Of a stretch of DNA of 64,000 bases, positions 44,523-53,669 are shown piece after piece. A model generated the notes under the pieces. It was not told where the DNA came from, made no database searches, and saw only the letters and a program-made list of their open reading frames with translations. Source of the DNA: Bradyrhizobium icense (GTDB lineage Bacteria; Pseudomonadota; Alphaproteobacteria; Rhizobiales; Xanthobacteraceae); NCBI RefSeq assembly GCF_001693385.1, contig NZ_CP016428.1, positions 3,782,001-3,846,000 of the forward strand. The letters run 5' to 3'. The stretch's first letter is position 1, and each line of letters starts with the position of its first letter. Position numbers and translations under genes: made by a program.

Positions 44523-44810
44523 ATGTCCGTAGATGCCGCCACTGTTCGCCGCATCGCGCACTTAGCGCGGATTGCGGTCGCCGAGGCCGAGGTTCCCCAT
44601 CTGCAGGGCGAGCTGAACGCCATGCTGGCCTTCGTGGAGCAGCTTTCGGAGGTGAACATCGACGGCGTTGAGCCGATGACCTCGGTGACCCCGATGGAAA
44701 TGAAGAAGCGGCAGGACGTGGTCAATGACGGCGAGATTCCTGACGACATCGTCAGAAATGCGCCGGAGACGCAAAACCATTTCTTCCTGGTGCCTAAGGT
44801 CGTCGAATAG
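44523..44810 (+). CDS. gatC: Glutamyl/aspartyl-tRNA amidotransferase subunit C
   Basis: The 95-residue protein reads [46 protein letters not shown] middle ([11 protein letters not shown]) and the final [17 protein letters not shown], all standard GatC. It stabilises GatA-GatB and is needed for transamidation of Glu-tRNA(Gln) or Asp-tRNA(Asn). The ATG at 44523 is chosen; the open frame continues upstream to 44355. First gene of a five-gene rightward operon in which two small unknown genes are interleaved with gatC, gatA and gatB. Confidence 0.96.
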   Translation: MSVDAATVRRIAHLARIAVAEAEVPHLQGELNAMLAFVEQLSEVNIDGVEPMTSVTPMEMKKRQDVVNDGEIPDDIVRNAPETQNHFFLVPKVVE

Positions 44811-44816
44811 AGCGTA

Positions 44817-44860
44817 GCGTTTTCGAGCAAGGTGGTTGCCGGTTCGCGTGAAGAAAACGC
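44817..44860. repeat. Palindromic element GCGTTTTC...GAAAACGC
   Basis: The 8-base arms GCGTTTTC (44817-44824) and GAAAACGC (44853-44860) flank GAGCAAGGTGGTTGCCGGTT-like sequence, which I know as a frequent Bradyrhizobium interspersed motif. It sits inside the gat operon between gatC and the next gene, so it is transcribed. A remnant, AGCATTTTCGAGCGAA, is near 59487. Confidence 0.65.
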
Positions 44861-44881
44861 GTCAAACAAAAGAGTCTTCCG

Positions 44882-45097
44882 ATGTGTCTGCTCTGCGACG
44901 ATGAAAAGGCCTACCAGGCCTACATGAATTATCTCGACGCGATGGAGCGGCAGGGTAAGGCTGCCGATCCCGACAAGGCGATGGACGCCGTCCTCGATCA
45001 ACTCGAGGCCGCCGCCAAGGCGCGCGCCCAGGAATCGAATAGCCCCGCCAACGACAAGACGCTTTCTCCGTTCTTCTGCAGCCCGATCAATAAATGA
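44882..45097 (+). CDS. Small Cys-containing protein between gatC and gatA
   Basis: The 71-residue product starts [25 protein letters not shown], giving a C-x-x-C pair at residues 2 and 5, continues with an acidic/Ala-rich helix ([23 protein letters not shown]) and ends [10 protein letters not shown] with a third Cys. No membrane segment is present. Function unknown. Its stop overlaps the gatA start as ATGA, so its translation is tied to gatA. I know no domain name for it. Confidence 0.8.
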   Translation: MCLLCDDEKAYQAYMNYLDAMERQGKAADPDKAMDAVLDQLEAAAKARAQESNSPANDKTLSPFFCSPINK

Positions 45098-46569
45098 CCG
45101 ACCTGACATCTCTGACGATCGCGGAGGCCCGCGAGGGCCTCGCGAGCAAGTCTTTCACCTCGCTTGAACTGACGGATGCGCATCTCGCCGCCATCGAAGC
45201 GGCGCGTTCGCTCAATGCCTTCGTCCTGGAAACGCCGGATCAGGCCCGCGCCATGGCGCGCGCGGTCGACGCCAGGATCGCAAAAGGCGAGGGTGGGCCG
45301 CTCGCCGGCATTCCGCTCGGCATCAAGGACCTGTTCGCAACGAAAGACGTGCGCACCACCGCGTGCTCGAAAATCCTTGGCAACTTCGTGCCGCCCTACG
45401 AATCCACCGTGACCTCGCAGCTTTGGCGCGACGGCGCGGTGATGCTCGGCAAGCTCAACAACGACGAATTCGCGATGGGCTCGTCGAACGAGACCTCGTG
45501 CTTCGGTCCGGTAGTCAACCCGTGGCGGCGCGAGGGTTCCAACACCTCGCTGGTGCCGGGCGGTTCCTCCGGTGGATCTGCCTCCGCCGTGGCGGCCCTG
45601 CTCTGCATGGGCGCGACCGCGACCGACACCGGCGGTTCGATCCGTCAGCCCGCGGCGTTCACTGCGACCGTCGGCGTCAAGCCGACCTACGGCCGCTGCT
45701 CGCGCTGGGGCATCGTGGCGTTCGCGTCCTCGCTCGACCAGGCGGGGCCCATTGCGCGGACCACCCGCGATGCGGCGATCCTGATGCGCTCGATGGCGGG
45801 CCACGATCCCAAGGACACCACGTCGGTCGATCGCGCTGTGCCGGATTACGAGGCCGCGATCGGAAAATCCGTCAAGGGCATGAAGATCGGCATTCCCAGG
45901 GAATATCGCCTCGACGGCATGCCGGCGGAAATCGAGAAGCTCTGGAGCGAGGGCGCGGCGTGGCTGAAAGGGGCCGGCGCCGAACTGGTCGAGGTGTCGT
46001 TGCCGCACACCAAATACGCGCTGCCGGCCTATTATATCGTGGCGCCCGCGGAAGCCTCGTCCAACCTCGCGCGCTATGACGGCGTGCGCTACGGGTTGCG
46101 CGTACCGGGCCGCTCGATCGGCGAACTGTATGAGAGCACCCGCGCTGAAGGTTTTGGCGACGAAGTGCGCCGCCGTGTCATGATCGGCACCTACGTGCTC
46201 TCGGCCGGCTATTACGATGCCTATTATCTGCGTGCACAGAAAGTCCGCACGCTGATCAAGAAGGATTTCGAGGACTGTTTTGCCAAGGGCATCAGCGCGA
46301 TCCTGACACCGGCGACGCCGTCGGCCGCTTTCGGCGTCGGCGAAAAGGGCGGCGCCGATCCGGTCGAGATGTATCTCAACGACATCTTCACGGTGACGGT
46401 GAACATGGCGGGGCTGCCGGGCATTGCCGTGCCGGCCGGCAAGGATGCGCAGGGACTGCCGCTCGGCTTGCAACTGATCGGCCGTCCGTTCGATGAGGAG
46501 ACGCTGTTCTCGCTCGGCGAAGTCGTGGAGCAGGCGGCCGGCCACTTCACGCCGCCGCGCTGGTGGTGA
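45094..46569 (+). CDS. gatA: Glutamyl/aspartyl-tRNA amidotransferase subunit A
   Basis: The 491-residue amidase-signature subunit liberates ammonia from glutamine. Lys78 is in [12 protein letters not shown], the cis-Ser in [12 protein letters not shown] and the nucleophile Ser in [38 protein letters not shown] sequence ([14 protein letters not shown]) distinguishes GatA from other amidases. It overlaps the preceding small gene by 4 bases and is followed by another small gene after a single base. Confidence 0.97.
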   Translation: MTDLTSLTIAEAREGLASKSFTSLELTDAHLAAIEAARSLNAFVLETPDQARAMARAVDARIAKGEGGPLAGIPLGIKDLFATKDVRTTACSKILGNFVPPYESTVTSQLWRDGAVMLGKLNNDEFAMGSSNETSCFGPVVNPWRREGSNTSLVPGGSSGGSASAVAALLCMGATATDTGGSIRQPAAFTATVGVKPTYGRCSRWGIVAFASSLDQAGPIARTTRDAAILMRSMAGHDPKDTTSVDRAVPDYEAAIGKSVKGMKIGIPREYRLDGMPAEIEKLWSEGAAWLKGAGAELVEVSLPHTKYALPAYYIVAPAEASSNLARYDGVRYGLRVPGRSIGELYESTRAEGFGDEVRRRVMIGTYVLSAGYYDAYYLRAQKVRTLIKKDFEDCFAKGISAILTPATPSAAFGVGEKGGADPVEMYLNDIFTVTVNMAGLPGIAVPAGKDAQGLPLGLQLIGRPFDEETLFSLGEVVEQAAGHFTPPRWW

Positions 46570-46570
46570 C

Positions 46571-46864
46571 ATGGCGGATTTCCGCGCCAGCTTGACGGAT
46601 GCAGCGCCCGCGCCGGGGCTCGCGCCGCCGCTGGCTGCGCTGTGGTGGGCCGCCAAGGGCGACTGGGACCGGGCGCACAAGATCGTTCAGGACGAGAGCG
46701 ATGCGAACGCCGCCTGGGTGCATGCCTATCTGCACCGGGTCGAAGGCGATCTCGGTAACGCCGGCTATTGGTATCGGCAGGCCGGCCAGCCGGTCGCCAA
46801 GGATTCTCTGGAAGCCGAATGGGAGCGGATCGTGTCCGCGCTGCTCGGGGGTGGAAAAGCATGA
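46571..46864 (+). CDS. Small helical protein between gatA and gatB
   Basis: The 97-residue product has [23 protein letters not shown] and [25 protein letters not shown], a helix-turn-helix pattern like one or two TPR-type repeats, ending in [13 protein letters not shown]. No signal or membrane segment. It begins one base after the gatA stop and overlaps the gatB start as ATGA, so it is firmly within the gat operon. I do not know its function; a role in amidotransferase assembly would be a guess. Confidence 0.85.
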   Translation: MADFRASLTDAAPAPGLAPPLAALWWAAKGDWDRAHKIVQDESDANAAWVHAYLHRVEGDLGNAGYWYRQAGQPVAKDSLEAEWERIVSALLGGGKA

Positions 46865-48345
46865 ACGCGTCAGTCAGACAGGGCAAACTGATCAAGGGTC
46901 AGACCGGCGACTGGGAAGTCGTGATCGGCATGGAAGTGCATGCCCAGGTCACTTCGAACTCAAAACTGTTCTCCGGCGCTTCGACCGCGTTCGGCGGCGA
47001 GCCCAACAGCCATGTCTCGCTGGTGGATGCCGCGATGCCGGGCATGTTGCCGGTGATCAACGAGGAATGCGTGCGCCAAGCCGTGCGCACCGGGCTTGGC
47101 CTCAACGCAAAGATCAACTTGCGCTCAGTGTTCGACCGGAAAAACTATTTCTATCCGGACTCGCCGCAGGGCTACCAGATCAGCCAGTACAAGTCGCCGG
47201 TCGTGGGCGAGGGCGAGGTGATTGTCGAGCTCGAGGGCGGCAAGACCGCCACCATCGGCATCGAGCGGCTGCATCTGGAACAGGATGCCGCCAAGTTGCT
47301 GCACGATCAGAACCCGACCATGTCCTATGTCGACCTCAACCGCTGCGGCGTGGCGCTGATGGAGATCGTATCAAAACCTGACATCCGCGATGCCGAACAG
47401 GCCAAGGCGTATGTGACCAAGCTGCGTTCGATCCTGCGCTACCTCGGCACCTGTGACGGCGACATGGAGAAGGGCTCGTTGCGCGCCGATGTGAACGTTT
47501 CTGTGCGCAAGCCGGGCGGGCCGCTCGGCACCCGCTGCGAAATCAAGAACATGAACTCGATCAACTTCATCGGCCAGGCGATCGAGTACGAGGCCCGGCG
47601 CCAGATCGAGATCATCGAGGATGGCGGCACAATCGACCAGGAGACGCGCCTGTTCGACCCCAACAAGGGCGAGACGCGATCGATGCGTTCCAAGGAGGAA
47701 GCGCATGACTATCGCTATTTCCCCGACCCCGATCTGCTGCCGCTAGAGTTCACGCAAAGCTATGTCGACGAGCTCAAGGCGAAGCTGCCGGAGTTGCCGG
47801 ACCAGAAGAAGGCGCGTTTCATCGAGAGCCTCGGTCTGTCGCCCTACGATGCCGGCGTGCTGGTGGCCGAGCGTGAGAGCGCGATCTTCTATGAGACCGT
47901 GCTCGCCGGTCTTGCCGACAAGGCGCGCGACGGCAAGCTCGCTGCCAACTGGGTGATCAACGAACTGTTCGGGCGTCTTAACAAGGAAGGCCATGGAATC
48001 ACGGACTCGCCGGTATCTGCGGCGCAGTTGGCCGCGATCGTCGGCCTGATCGGCGAGGGCACGATCTCCGGCAAGATCGCAAAGGACCTGTTCGAGATCG
48101 TCTGGACCGAAGGCGGCGACCCGCGCGAGCTGGTCGAAACGCGCGGCATGAAGCAGGTCACTGACTTGGGCGCGATCGAGAAGGTCGTCGACGACATCAT
48201 CGCCGCCAATCCGGACAAGGTCGCGCAGGCGAAAGCCAAGCCGCAGCTCGCCGGCTGGTTCGTCGGCCAGGTGATGAAGCAGTCCGGCGGCAAGGCCAAT
48301 CCGCAAGCAGTGAATGACCTATTGAAGGCGAAGCTCGGCATCTGA
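46861..48345 (+). CDS. gatB: Glutamyl/aspartyl-tRNA amidotransferase subunit B
   Basis: The 494-residue subunit has the kinase-like cradle and tRNA-binding tail: [72 protein letters not shown] and a YqeY-like C-terminal domain ([24 protein letters not shown]). It phosphorylates and amidates the tRNA-bound acid using ammonia from GatA. The start at 46861 overlaps the previous stop. It is the last gene of the operon; a small stem CGTCCCG-TAA-CGGGACG follows at about 48349. Confidence 0.97.
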   Translation: MNASVRQGKLIKGQTGDWEVVIGMEVHAQVTSNSKLFSGASTAFGGEPNSHVSLVDAAMPGMLPVINEECVRQAVRTGLGLNAKINLRSVFDRKNYFYPDSPQGYQISQYKSPVVGEGEVIVELEGGKTATIGIERLHLEQDAAKLLHDQNPTMSYVDLNRCGVALMEIVSKPDIRDAEQAKAYVTKLRSILRYLGTCDGDMEKGSLRADVNVSVRKPGGPLGTRCEIKNMNSINFIGQAIEYEARRQIEIIEDGGTIDQETRLFDPNKGETRSMRSKEEAHDYRYFPDPDLLPLEFTQSYVDELKAKLPELPDQKKARFIESLGLSPYDAGVLVAERESAIFYETVLAGLADKARDGKLAANWVINELFGRLNKEGHGITDSPVSAAQLAAIVGLIGEGTISGKIAKDLFEIVWTEGGDPRELVETRGMKQVTDLGAIEKVVDDIIAANPDKVAQAKAKPQLAGWFVGQVMKQSGGKANPQAVNDLLKAKLGI

Positions 48346-48909
48346 AGCGTCCCGTAACGGGACGACTCCGTCGTCGATGGCGCCGCGACTGATGCGCGCG
48401 AGTATGTTTCGATCGTCCGTCGCGATCTGAAATTCGCCCTCGCGCCCGATAGCGCAGTTGCGAATCGGTCTTCGCGATTCGCAAAAAAGTTTGGTTTTGG
48501 CGAGCGGCGATGAGACGCTAACGCTGCGTCCACGAAAATTTTTTTGTTGCCAAAATTTGCGACTCAGAGTCCGTGCACGCGGCTTTTCCGCGACATCGGT
48601 GAGTCGCGGTGAACGCGCGCATGCGTTGATCGTCACTCCGGTGAATCAAAGAAAGCGCTGTGGCACAGGCGCTTCCTGCAATATTGACAAACGCCGATAT
48701 CGGCCGTTGCGGCACTTTTTGCATCAAGCCGCGCATCGATCGTTGTGTTGTCGAACGAAGTGCTTCGCGCGCGCTCACATCGCTGCGTCAACACTTCCTT
48801 AAGTGGGAAGCTGTTTTTTTGAATGTGTTGGTGTATTCGGGATGTAGTGCATCTCGATTCCCGAGTGCACGCAGCGACTAAAGCCATCTCACTACATTAG
48901 GAGGGCAAC
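48346..48909. other. 564-base intergenic stretch, no convincing gene
   Basis: The stretch is more AT-rich than its surroundings. A stem CGTCCCG-TAA-CGGGACG starts near 48349 and could end the gat transcript. CTTCC/GGAAG arms with a run of seven T lie at about 48794-48820, a weak terminator-like structure. A possible promoter for the lysine-rich gene is TTGAAT-N18-TGTAGT ending about 60 bases before its ATG. Several short open frames exist on both strands but none has protein-like character. Confidence 0.5.
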
Positions 48910-49002
48910 ATGGCCAAGAAAGCGAAGAAGGCGAAGAAAGCGAAGAGCGCAGTGAAGAAGACTGCGAAGAAGACCCGCAAGGTCGCCAAGAAGAAGAAGT
49001 AA
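48910..49002 (+). CDS. 30-residue lysine/alanine-rich histone-H1-like peptide
   Basis: The frame encodes MAKKAKKAKKAKSAVKKTAK followed by KTRKVAKKKK, almost half lysine, with no acidic residue. The ribosome site AGGAGGG is perfect and 6-11 bases before the ATG, which argues strongly for translation. The composition matches the basic tails of H1-like nucleoid proteins and of the TopA C-terminus in this window. DNA or RNA binding is a reasonable guess. It stands alone in a gene-poor stretch. A GC-rich hairpin TGCCGGC...GCCGGCA (49021-49042) lies 18 bases after the stop. Confidence 0.75.
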   Translation: MAKKAKKAKKAKSAVKKTAKKTRKVAKKKK

Positions 49003-49938
49003 GTTCGCTTCTTTGAAAATTGCCGGCGGCTCGATGCCGGCACGTCACCCGAGCCCCAAGACGAAACGCTGAAGGCTCTGGTCGACGAAAGAGGGTGTCG
49101 GCGAGACATCAGGTCAAACGGCTGGATCGCATTTCGGAAGAGCTTGCTCTTTCAAACCGGTCCGGCAGAAGAAACAGGTTTTCTTCGTTCGGTGCGGGTA
49201 TCCTTAACTGCTCGCAATTTCACCGGGGCAAAAGCCCGGCTTGAAATCTGGTCCTGACGTGTTCGCCGACGCCCTCGTTCCTCTCGGGACGTACTCGTCC
49301 CCGGAACGCCCGCTTTCGCCGGAGCGCTCCGACAGCCCGCGCATCAGGCGTTCGGCACTGAAGTTTTCCAAGTTCACTTGATCGTTCACGGGTGCCGACG
49401 GGCGCGGTTCCGCCTGTCGCGTCGGTCCAGGCGCGTCAGCTCCGGCCGGTTCGGTATCCGGCGTGCCTTCCGGATGGCCGCCGAGCTGCGGGCCGCCGGG
49501 TCATCTGCGGAACCGTCAACGCTGCGATCGGGTGACGGGCGATGACGTCGACGTTGGCGCGATGGTTATCGTTCCGCGAAACCGCAGGGTAAACCGACTT
49601 TCACGATTGGCCACTTCTCCCTGTGCCGCAGGCACTTCTGCGATTCCGTATTCAACGGCGCCAAGTGCGCGTTTACACCCCGTTCATCGCGAACCTTAAA
49701 CTGCCCTTCAAATTTGATCGGCCATGATCATCCCAACAACAGACCGGAAAACGGTACGCGCATGATCCGCCAAAGTGTGGGCGGTTTGGCGATCAGATCA
49801 TGCGCTCTTCCGATAATGGGCGCGCGATCGGACGCAAAACCGGTTTCCACTTTTGCTGATCGCGCGCTGGGGATGTTTCAACAGTGGACAGGGGCCGCGC
49901 TCGGGGGAGGGCGGCAACGATAAGAAGGGGTACTATCG
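49003..49938. other. 936-base gene-poor stretch
   Basis: No convincing gene is seen. A hairpin at 49021-49042 follows the lysine-rich gene. One minus-strand frame (about 49389 to 49204, starting GTG) encodes a 61-residue Ser/Gly/Arg-rich sequence but lacks a ribosome site, so it is not called. The right end holds the nested palindrome at 49820-49867 and the ribosome site of the Sel1 gene. Confidence 0.5.
49820..49867. repeat. Nested palindrome, GCAAAA...TTTTGC type, copy 2
   Basis: The outer arms GCGCGCGATC (49820-49829) and GATCGCGCGC (49858-49867) enclose inner arms GCAAAA (49834-49839) and TTTTGC (49851-49856). The inner part is nearly the same as at 16422-16470 while the outer arms differ but still pair. 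Confidence 0.7.
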
Positions 49939-50205
49939 ATGTTTCAGGGGCAGATCGATCTCGACACGGCAATTCCGGTGGAAGCGACCGCGATTCCGGA
50001 CGTGCTGTTCGAGCGCGGCCTTTACTGGGCGAGCGGCCGTTCCGGCGTGGTGAATCTCGTCGCGGCCCACAAATGGTTCAATCTCGCCGCGCTGAAGGGA
50101 CGCGCCGATGCAATCTCGATGCGCCGCGAGGTCGCCGCGATGATGTCGGATGCGGAAATCGCGACCGCACAGCGCGAGGCGCGTGCCTGGATGACGGCGC
50201 ATTGA
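49939..50205 (+). CDS. Short Sel1-repeat protein
   Basis: The 88-residue protein contains one Sel1-like repeat: PDVLFERGLYWASGRSGVVNLVAAHKWFNLAALKGRADA, with the A-x-x-W-F-x-x-A-A-x-x-G core AHKWFNLAALKG. The rest is a helical tail with an ERGL-type cap. Sel1 repeats mediate protein-protein contact; a single-repeat protein cannot be assigned a partner. A related frame reads through upstream but the ATG at 49939 begins the conserved part. The 3' end converges on a broken DUF1186 gene 11 bases away. Confidence 0.85.
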   Translation: MFQGQIDLDTAIPVEATAIPDVLFERGLYWASGRSGVVNLVAAHKWFNLAALKGRADAISMRREVAAMMSDAEIATAQREARAWMTAH

Positions 50206-50216
50206 AGTCGCCGGCG

Positions 50217-50901
50217 TCACGCCGGCGGTTCTCCGTTGGCAAGGCAGCATTCTTGGCTTTCTTGCCGCTCCCGCAGGGGCAAGGATCGTTACGTCCGACG
50301 TGGCGGCAGGGATTTTTGACCGGCTCGTTCGGATACGCAAATCGGCCCAGGGTGATGTCTCATAGCGCTCTTCGAAAACGTCGTTTTCGGACCCGCGCGC
50401 CCAATCCAGCGATACCAGCGCGTCTTCGATGGATCCCAGATTGACCTGGGTGAACCGATCGATGTCATCGGGCGCGCGTTCGGCTGCGGCAAGGTCATCG
50501 TCGAACTGAGCGCGATCGGTCCAGTTGTCAGGAATACGGCCTTCGCGCCAGGCGTCGTCGACGAGCGGCACCAGATCGCGCAGGCCGAGCAGGGCGATCG
50601 CCTGCTGCCAGCCGGTCCAGGCCTGATCGCCGTCTTCTGTCAGCCGCTCTTCATAGAACCGGACAAGAAATGCACGCAGCCGATCGCGATCGATGCGGCG
50701 CTCCCACGCCAGAAACGTCGCCGCGCCAAACAACGCTTCACGGACGAATCCGTCGATCGAGCTGTCGGCGATCAAGGCGAACAGCGCGTCAGTGTCGCCG
50801 TCGAATACGCCAGCGAGCAGGAAATCGAGCTCTTCATAGGGACGGCGCAAAAGACGCAGCAGCGGCTGGCAAGCTTCGCGGTCACGAGCTTCGGGAGACA
50901 C
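50217..50901 (-). pseudogene. DUF1186/SEC-C protein gene with two frameshifts
   Basis: Reading leftward from about 50901, one frame encodes a DUF1186-like segment: FDGDTDALFALIADSSIDGFVREALFGAATFLAWERR, RDLVPLVDDAWREGRIPDNW and NLGSIEDALVSLDWARG. Near 50354-50361 the sequence GAGACATC has two extra bases relative to the expected frame; after shifting, DITLGRFAYPNEPVKNPCRH and the SEC-C zinc motif GRNDPCPCGSGKKAK follow. At about 50247-50254 one base is missing, so the final CC of SEC-C again needs a shift before a stop at 50217. The N-terminus may also be lost into the hairpin next to tRNA-Ser. Sequencing error cannot be excluded. Confidence 0.75.
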
Positions 50902-50960
50902 CCTTCGCCCTGTCGGGTCTTCGGGTGGGCTACCACCTGTAGCCCGACAGGGCGAAGGGT
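50900..50960. repeat. Perfect 18-base inverted repeat next to tRNA-Ser
   Basis: ACCCTTCGCCCTGTCGGG (50900-50917) and CCCGACAGGGCGAAGGGT (50943-50960) are exactly complementary with a 25-base centre containing GGGTGGGCTACCACCTG. The right arm abuts the tRNA-Ser CCA end. It may serve as the tRNA terminator or be a repeat that inserted there and removed the start of the DUF1186 gene. Confidence 0.85.
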
Positions 50961-51053
50961 GGCGGAGCCGGAGGGATTCGAACCCTCGATAGGGCTTTAC
51001 AACCCTATAACGGTTTAGCAAACCGCCGCCTTCAGCCACTCGGCCACAGCTCC
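50960..51053 (-). tRNA. tRNA-Ser (anticodon GCU)
   Basis: On the minus strand the gene starts GGAGCTGTGGCCGAGTGGCT and ends with TTCGAATCCC, the acceptor strand and an encoded CCA. The acceptor stem GGAGCTG pairs with CGGCTCC (one G-U). The anticodon loop TTTGCTAA within CGGTTTGCTAAACCG gives GCU, reading AGC and AGU. A long variable arm (TATAGGG...CCCTATC) confirms the serine class. Length about 94 bases including CCA. Confidence 0.97.
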
Positions 51054-52056
51054 ATGAGCGCGGATATGCCTGACGCGAAGGCCAGCCGCAAGCGGCAGAT
51101 TCAGATTACGCCAAGGCCATTTAGAGGCGCCGTGGCTTCGTGCACGCTTCCGTGACGCTCTGGCATCCCGAGGAGCTCGTTTAACTGCACGTCTTTCGAG
51201 ACTATGCTCTAAAGCTCACGGATCGGCACACGCGTTTCGCGCGCCTGTAGCGACTCGGCTGTCGTGGGAAATTTCGGCGCACGCCAGCCCGGATGCCTCG
51301 AAATGAAGCACCTTGTCGCGCGAATGTGATTCGACGTCTCCGCTGATCCGATTCGGTTCCCGTCGCGCCGGGTTGCGTAGCGCGATGCGTCAGCGCCAGC
51401 TTAGCAGCGATCGGCGACGGCTTTTCGAGCCCGAAAAGGCCGCTTTCGCATTTTTGGACCAATGCTCGGCGGCTGCTGACGGCGAGGAGCGCGCTTGAGC
51501 CTTAATAACCGTCGCCAGGCGGGCCTCTCCTTATCGAGCGCCGGATCAGCGAACCATCCCCGGTCGGGCCATCTGATGACTCTATATTATGTGTGTGATG
51601 TTGAGTGCGGATTCGTCAGACGTTGCCGGCCCGATTCGATGCCGCAAAGGCGCCTTGCAGGGTGGGCGCCCGTTGCTGCGGTGCGCCGCGCGGCTTTTCA
51701 GCCTCAATTGGAAGTATTCCAAAACATACAGCAAGAACAATAACTTGCAGAAAAACTTCGATCACAAACGCGTGTTATTTGTGCAACACCCTTCGGAAAA
51801 GGGGCGAAGTCGGGCCGTTCGAAGCGGTTCCTTTGTTGCGTGTGCAGGAGTCCTCGGTAATTGTGATCGGGCGACGGAGGGGGGCATCCCGAGGTCGTCC
51901 CGTTTTAGGTGGTTCGCTTAAGTCCCTCGCGTTCATGCGGGAGTGTCCGAAGGCGCGAAGCGACTAAGCGGGTTTCAGGGGACAAGGGAACCAACCTTAG
52001 GGTACTTCACCCAGCGGATCCGGAACCTTCCCTACAGAGCAACTTGGAGGTTTAGC
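51054..52056 (+). other. 1 kb leader/promoter region of the porin gene, no other gene seen
   Basis: The stretch between tRNA-Ser and the porin gene has no convincing coding frame. Its right half (about 51560-51800) is markedly AT-rich. A candidate promoter is TTGCGT (51836-51841) and TAATTG (51858-51863), 16 bases apart. That would leave a leader of roughly 190 bases before the porin ATG, long enough to hold regulatory RNA structure. No riboswitch is recognised. Confidence 0.4.
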
Positions 52057-53601
52057 ATGAAGATGGTTAAGAGCCTTATTCTCGGCTCAGCGGCGGGTCT
52101 GATCGCCATGAGCGGGGCGCAGGCGGCCGATCTTCCCGTCAAGGCCAAAGCGGTCGAGTACGTGAGGATCTGCTCCCTGTATGGCGCGGGTTTCTTCTAT
52201 ATCCCGGGCACCGACACCTGCATCAAGCTGGGTGGTTATCTGCGCGTTGATACCACGTTTAACGGCGCCACCTACGGTGCTCCGGCCTGGAACGGCGATC
52301 TCGGCCAGGGCAATCGCTACCGCGATTACTTCGTCTCCCGTTCCCGTATGGCGCTGACGGTCGATACCCGCACCGCCACCGAATACGGCGTCGTCCGCAC
52401 CTTCGGTCAGGGCGACTTCCAGTTCGACAACTTCAACAACGGCTCCCGCAACCCGACGATCCCCTTCAATTCGACGCAGCTTTCCGGCGCTGGCGGCGGC
52501 TATGTCGCGGTTGAAATGGTGTTCATCCAGTTCGCTGGTTTCACCTTCGGTAAGTCGGCTTCGGCCTACGCGACGCCTTGGAACGGCTATCCGGGCAACA
52601 ACAACTCGTTCTTGATGGGCGGTCCGGACTACGTGACCGGCGTCAACAACATCCAGTACCAGGCTCAGTTCGGCAACGGCGTGTCGGCCAGCATCGGCCT
52701 CGATGAACCGAACGTGTTCGGCCGCACCTCGTTGCTGAACCTCGGCGTTCCCGGTGGCAGTGGCTTCGCCACCGCCGGCGCCAACGCCTACGGCGGAATC
52801 TGGGTTCCCGACATCGTCGGCAACATCCGCGTCGACCAGGCCTGGGGTCTGTTCCAGATTGCAGGTAGGACGCACTATTTGAACGCTTCCTACAATGTTC
52901 TCGGCGCCGGCGGCGTTCCGACCAACTTATCGGAGCTCTCCGGTCACCCCGAAAGCAAGTGGGGCGGTTCTGTGACGGCTGCGTTGCAGATCAAGAACCT
53001 GCCGACCGGTGCGGGCGACGACTTCAAGATCGACGCCACCTACGCCAAGGGTGCGACCAAGTCGGTGGTCTCCACGAGCGGCGGTTCGCCGAGCTTCGTG
53101 ATGTTCGGCGACACCAGCCTTGCGGGTGGTTACCAGAGCATCGGTTTCGGCCAGACCGCTGACGGCGTCTACCTGCCCGGCTTCACTGACGGCATCAAGC
53201 TGGTGGATGCCTGGGGTATCCGTGGTGCGTTCAACCACAACTGGGATCCCTTCTGGTCGACCAGCCTCTGGGGCAGCTACGGTCAGGTGCGCTACGGCGG
53301 CAACGCCTTGGACATCACCTCGGCGAAGGGCGCTTGGTGCGCCGTCTACACTACTGGCAAGCTCGTGTCTGCAGACTATAGCTGCAACCCGGACTTCAAC
53401 TTTGCCCAGATTGGTCTGACCACCCGCTGGACTCCCGTCAAGAACCTGACGTTCTCGGCTGAAGTCGGTGCGTTCTTCCTCGACCAGAAGATGCAGGGCT
53501 CTGCCATCTTGACGCCGTCGGCTCCCAAGCCGACCGCCATCTACGAGTTCCGCGATCAGAGCACTGTGTTCCTGAACGTTCGCGCTCAGCGCAACTTCTG
53601 A
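52057..53601 (+). CDS. Outer-membrane porin (Porin_2 family)
   Basis: The 514-residue protein has a signal peptide ending GAQAADLPVKAKAVEY, the common start of rhizobial porins (ADLPVKA...VEYVRIC). It shows SLYGAGFFYIPGTDTCIKLGGYLRVDT, repeated aromatic/glycine beta-strands and a C-terminal FLNVRAQRNF ending in Phe. A pair of Cys (RICSLY and DTCIKL) near the N-terminus is also family-typical. It forms a trimeric general pore for small solutes. TTGGAGG is 8-13 bases before the ATG. A strong terminator follows. The region upstream is long and AT-rich, fitting a highly expressed, regulated gene. Confidence 0.96.
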   Translation: MKMVKSLILGSAAGLIAMSGAQAADLPVKAKAVEYVRICSLYGAGFFYIPGTDTCIKLGGYLRVDTTFNGATYGAPAWNGDLGQGNRYRDYFVSRSRMALTVDTRTATEYGVVRTFGQGDFQFDNFNNGSRNPTIPFNSTQLSGAGGGYVAVEMVFIQFAGFTFGKSASAYATPWNGYPGNNNSFLMGGPDYVTGVNNIQYQAQFGNGVSASIGLDEPNVFGRTSLLNLGVPGGSGFATAGANAYGGIWVPDIVGNIRVDQAWGLFQIAGRTHYLNASYNVLGAGGVPTNLSELSGHPESKWGGSVTAALQIKNLPTGAGDDFKIDATYAKGATKSVVSTSGGSPSFVMFGDTSLAGGYQSIGFGQTADGVYLPGFTDGIKLVDAWGIRGAFNHNWDPFWSTSLWGSYGQVRYGGNALDITSAKGAWCAVYTTGKLVSADYSCNPDFNFAQIGLTTRWTPVKNLTFSAEVGAFFLDQKMQGSAILTPSAPKPTAIYEFRDQSTVFLNVRAQRNF

Positions 53602-53627
53602 TCCCGAAAGACTTGAAACACTAGGAG

Positions 53628-53658
53628 AACCCCCGGCAGGCAACTGCCGGGGGTTTTT
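53628..53658 (+). terminator. Rho-independent terminator of the porin gene
   Basis: AACCCCCGGCAG-GCAA-CTGCCGGGGGTT forms a perfect 12-base-pair stem followed by TTT. It starts 27 bases after the porin stop. Confidence 0.93.
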
Positions 53659-53669
53659 CATTGCGCGTT

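Noticed and set aside
44998..46680. 560-codon minus-strand open frame opposite gatA
   Set aside because: It is a shadow of gatA and shares no features with known proteins.
48897..49109. Phe/Ala-rich minus-strand frame opposite the lysine-rich gene
   Set aside because: The hydrophobic repeat is simply the complement of the AAG-rich gene; the plus-strand gene has the ribosome site.
49204..49389. 61-residue minus-strand frame in the gene-poor stretch
   Set aside because: It starts at a GTG without a ribosome site and is Ser/Gly/Arg-rich; no support beyond an open frame.
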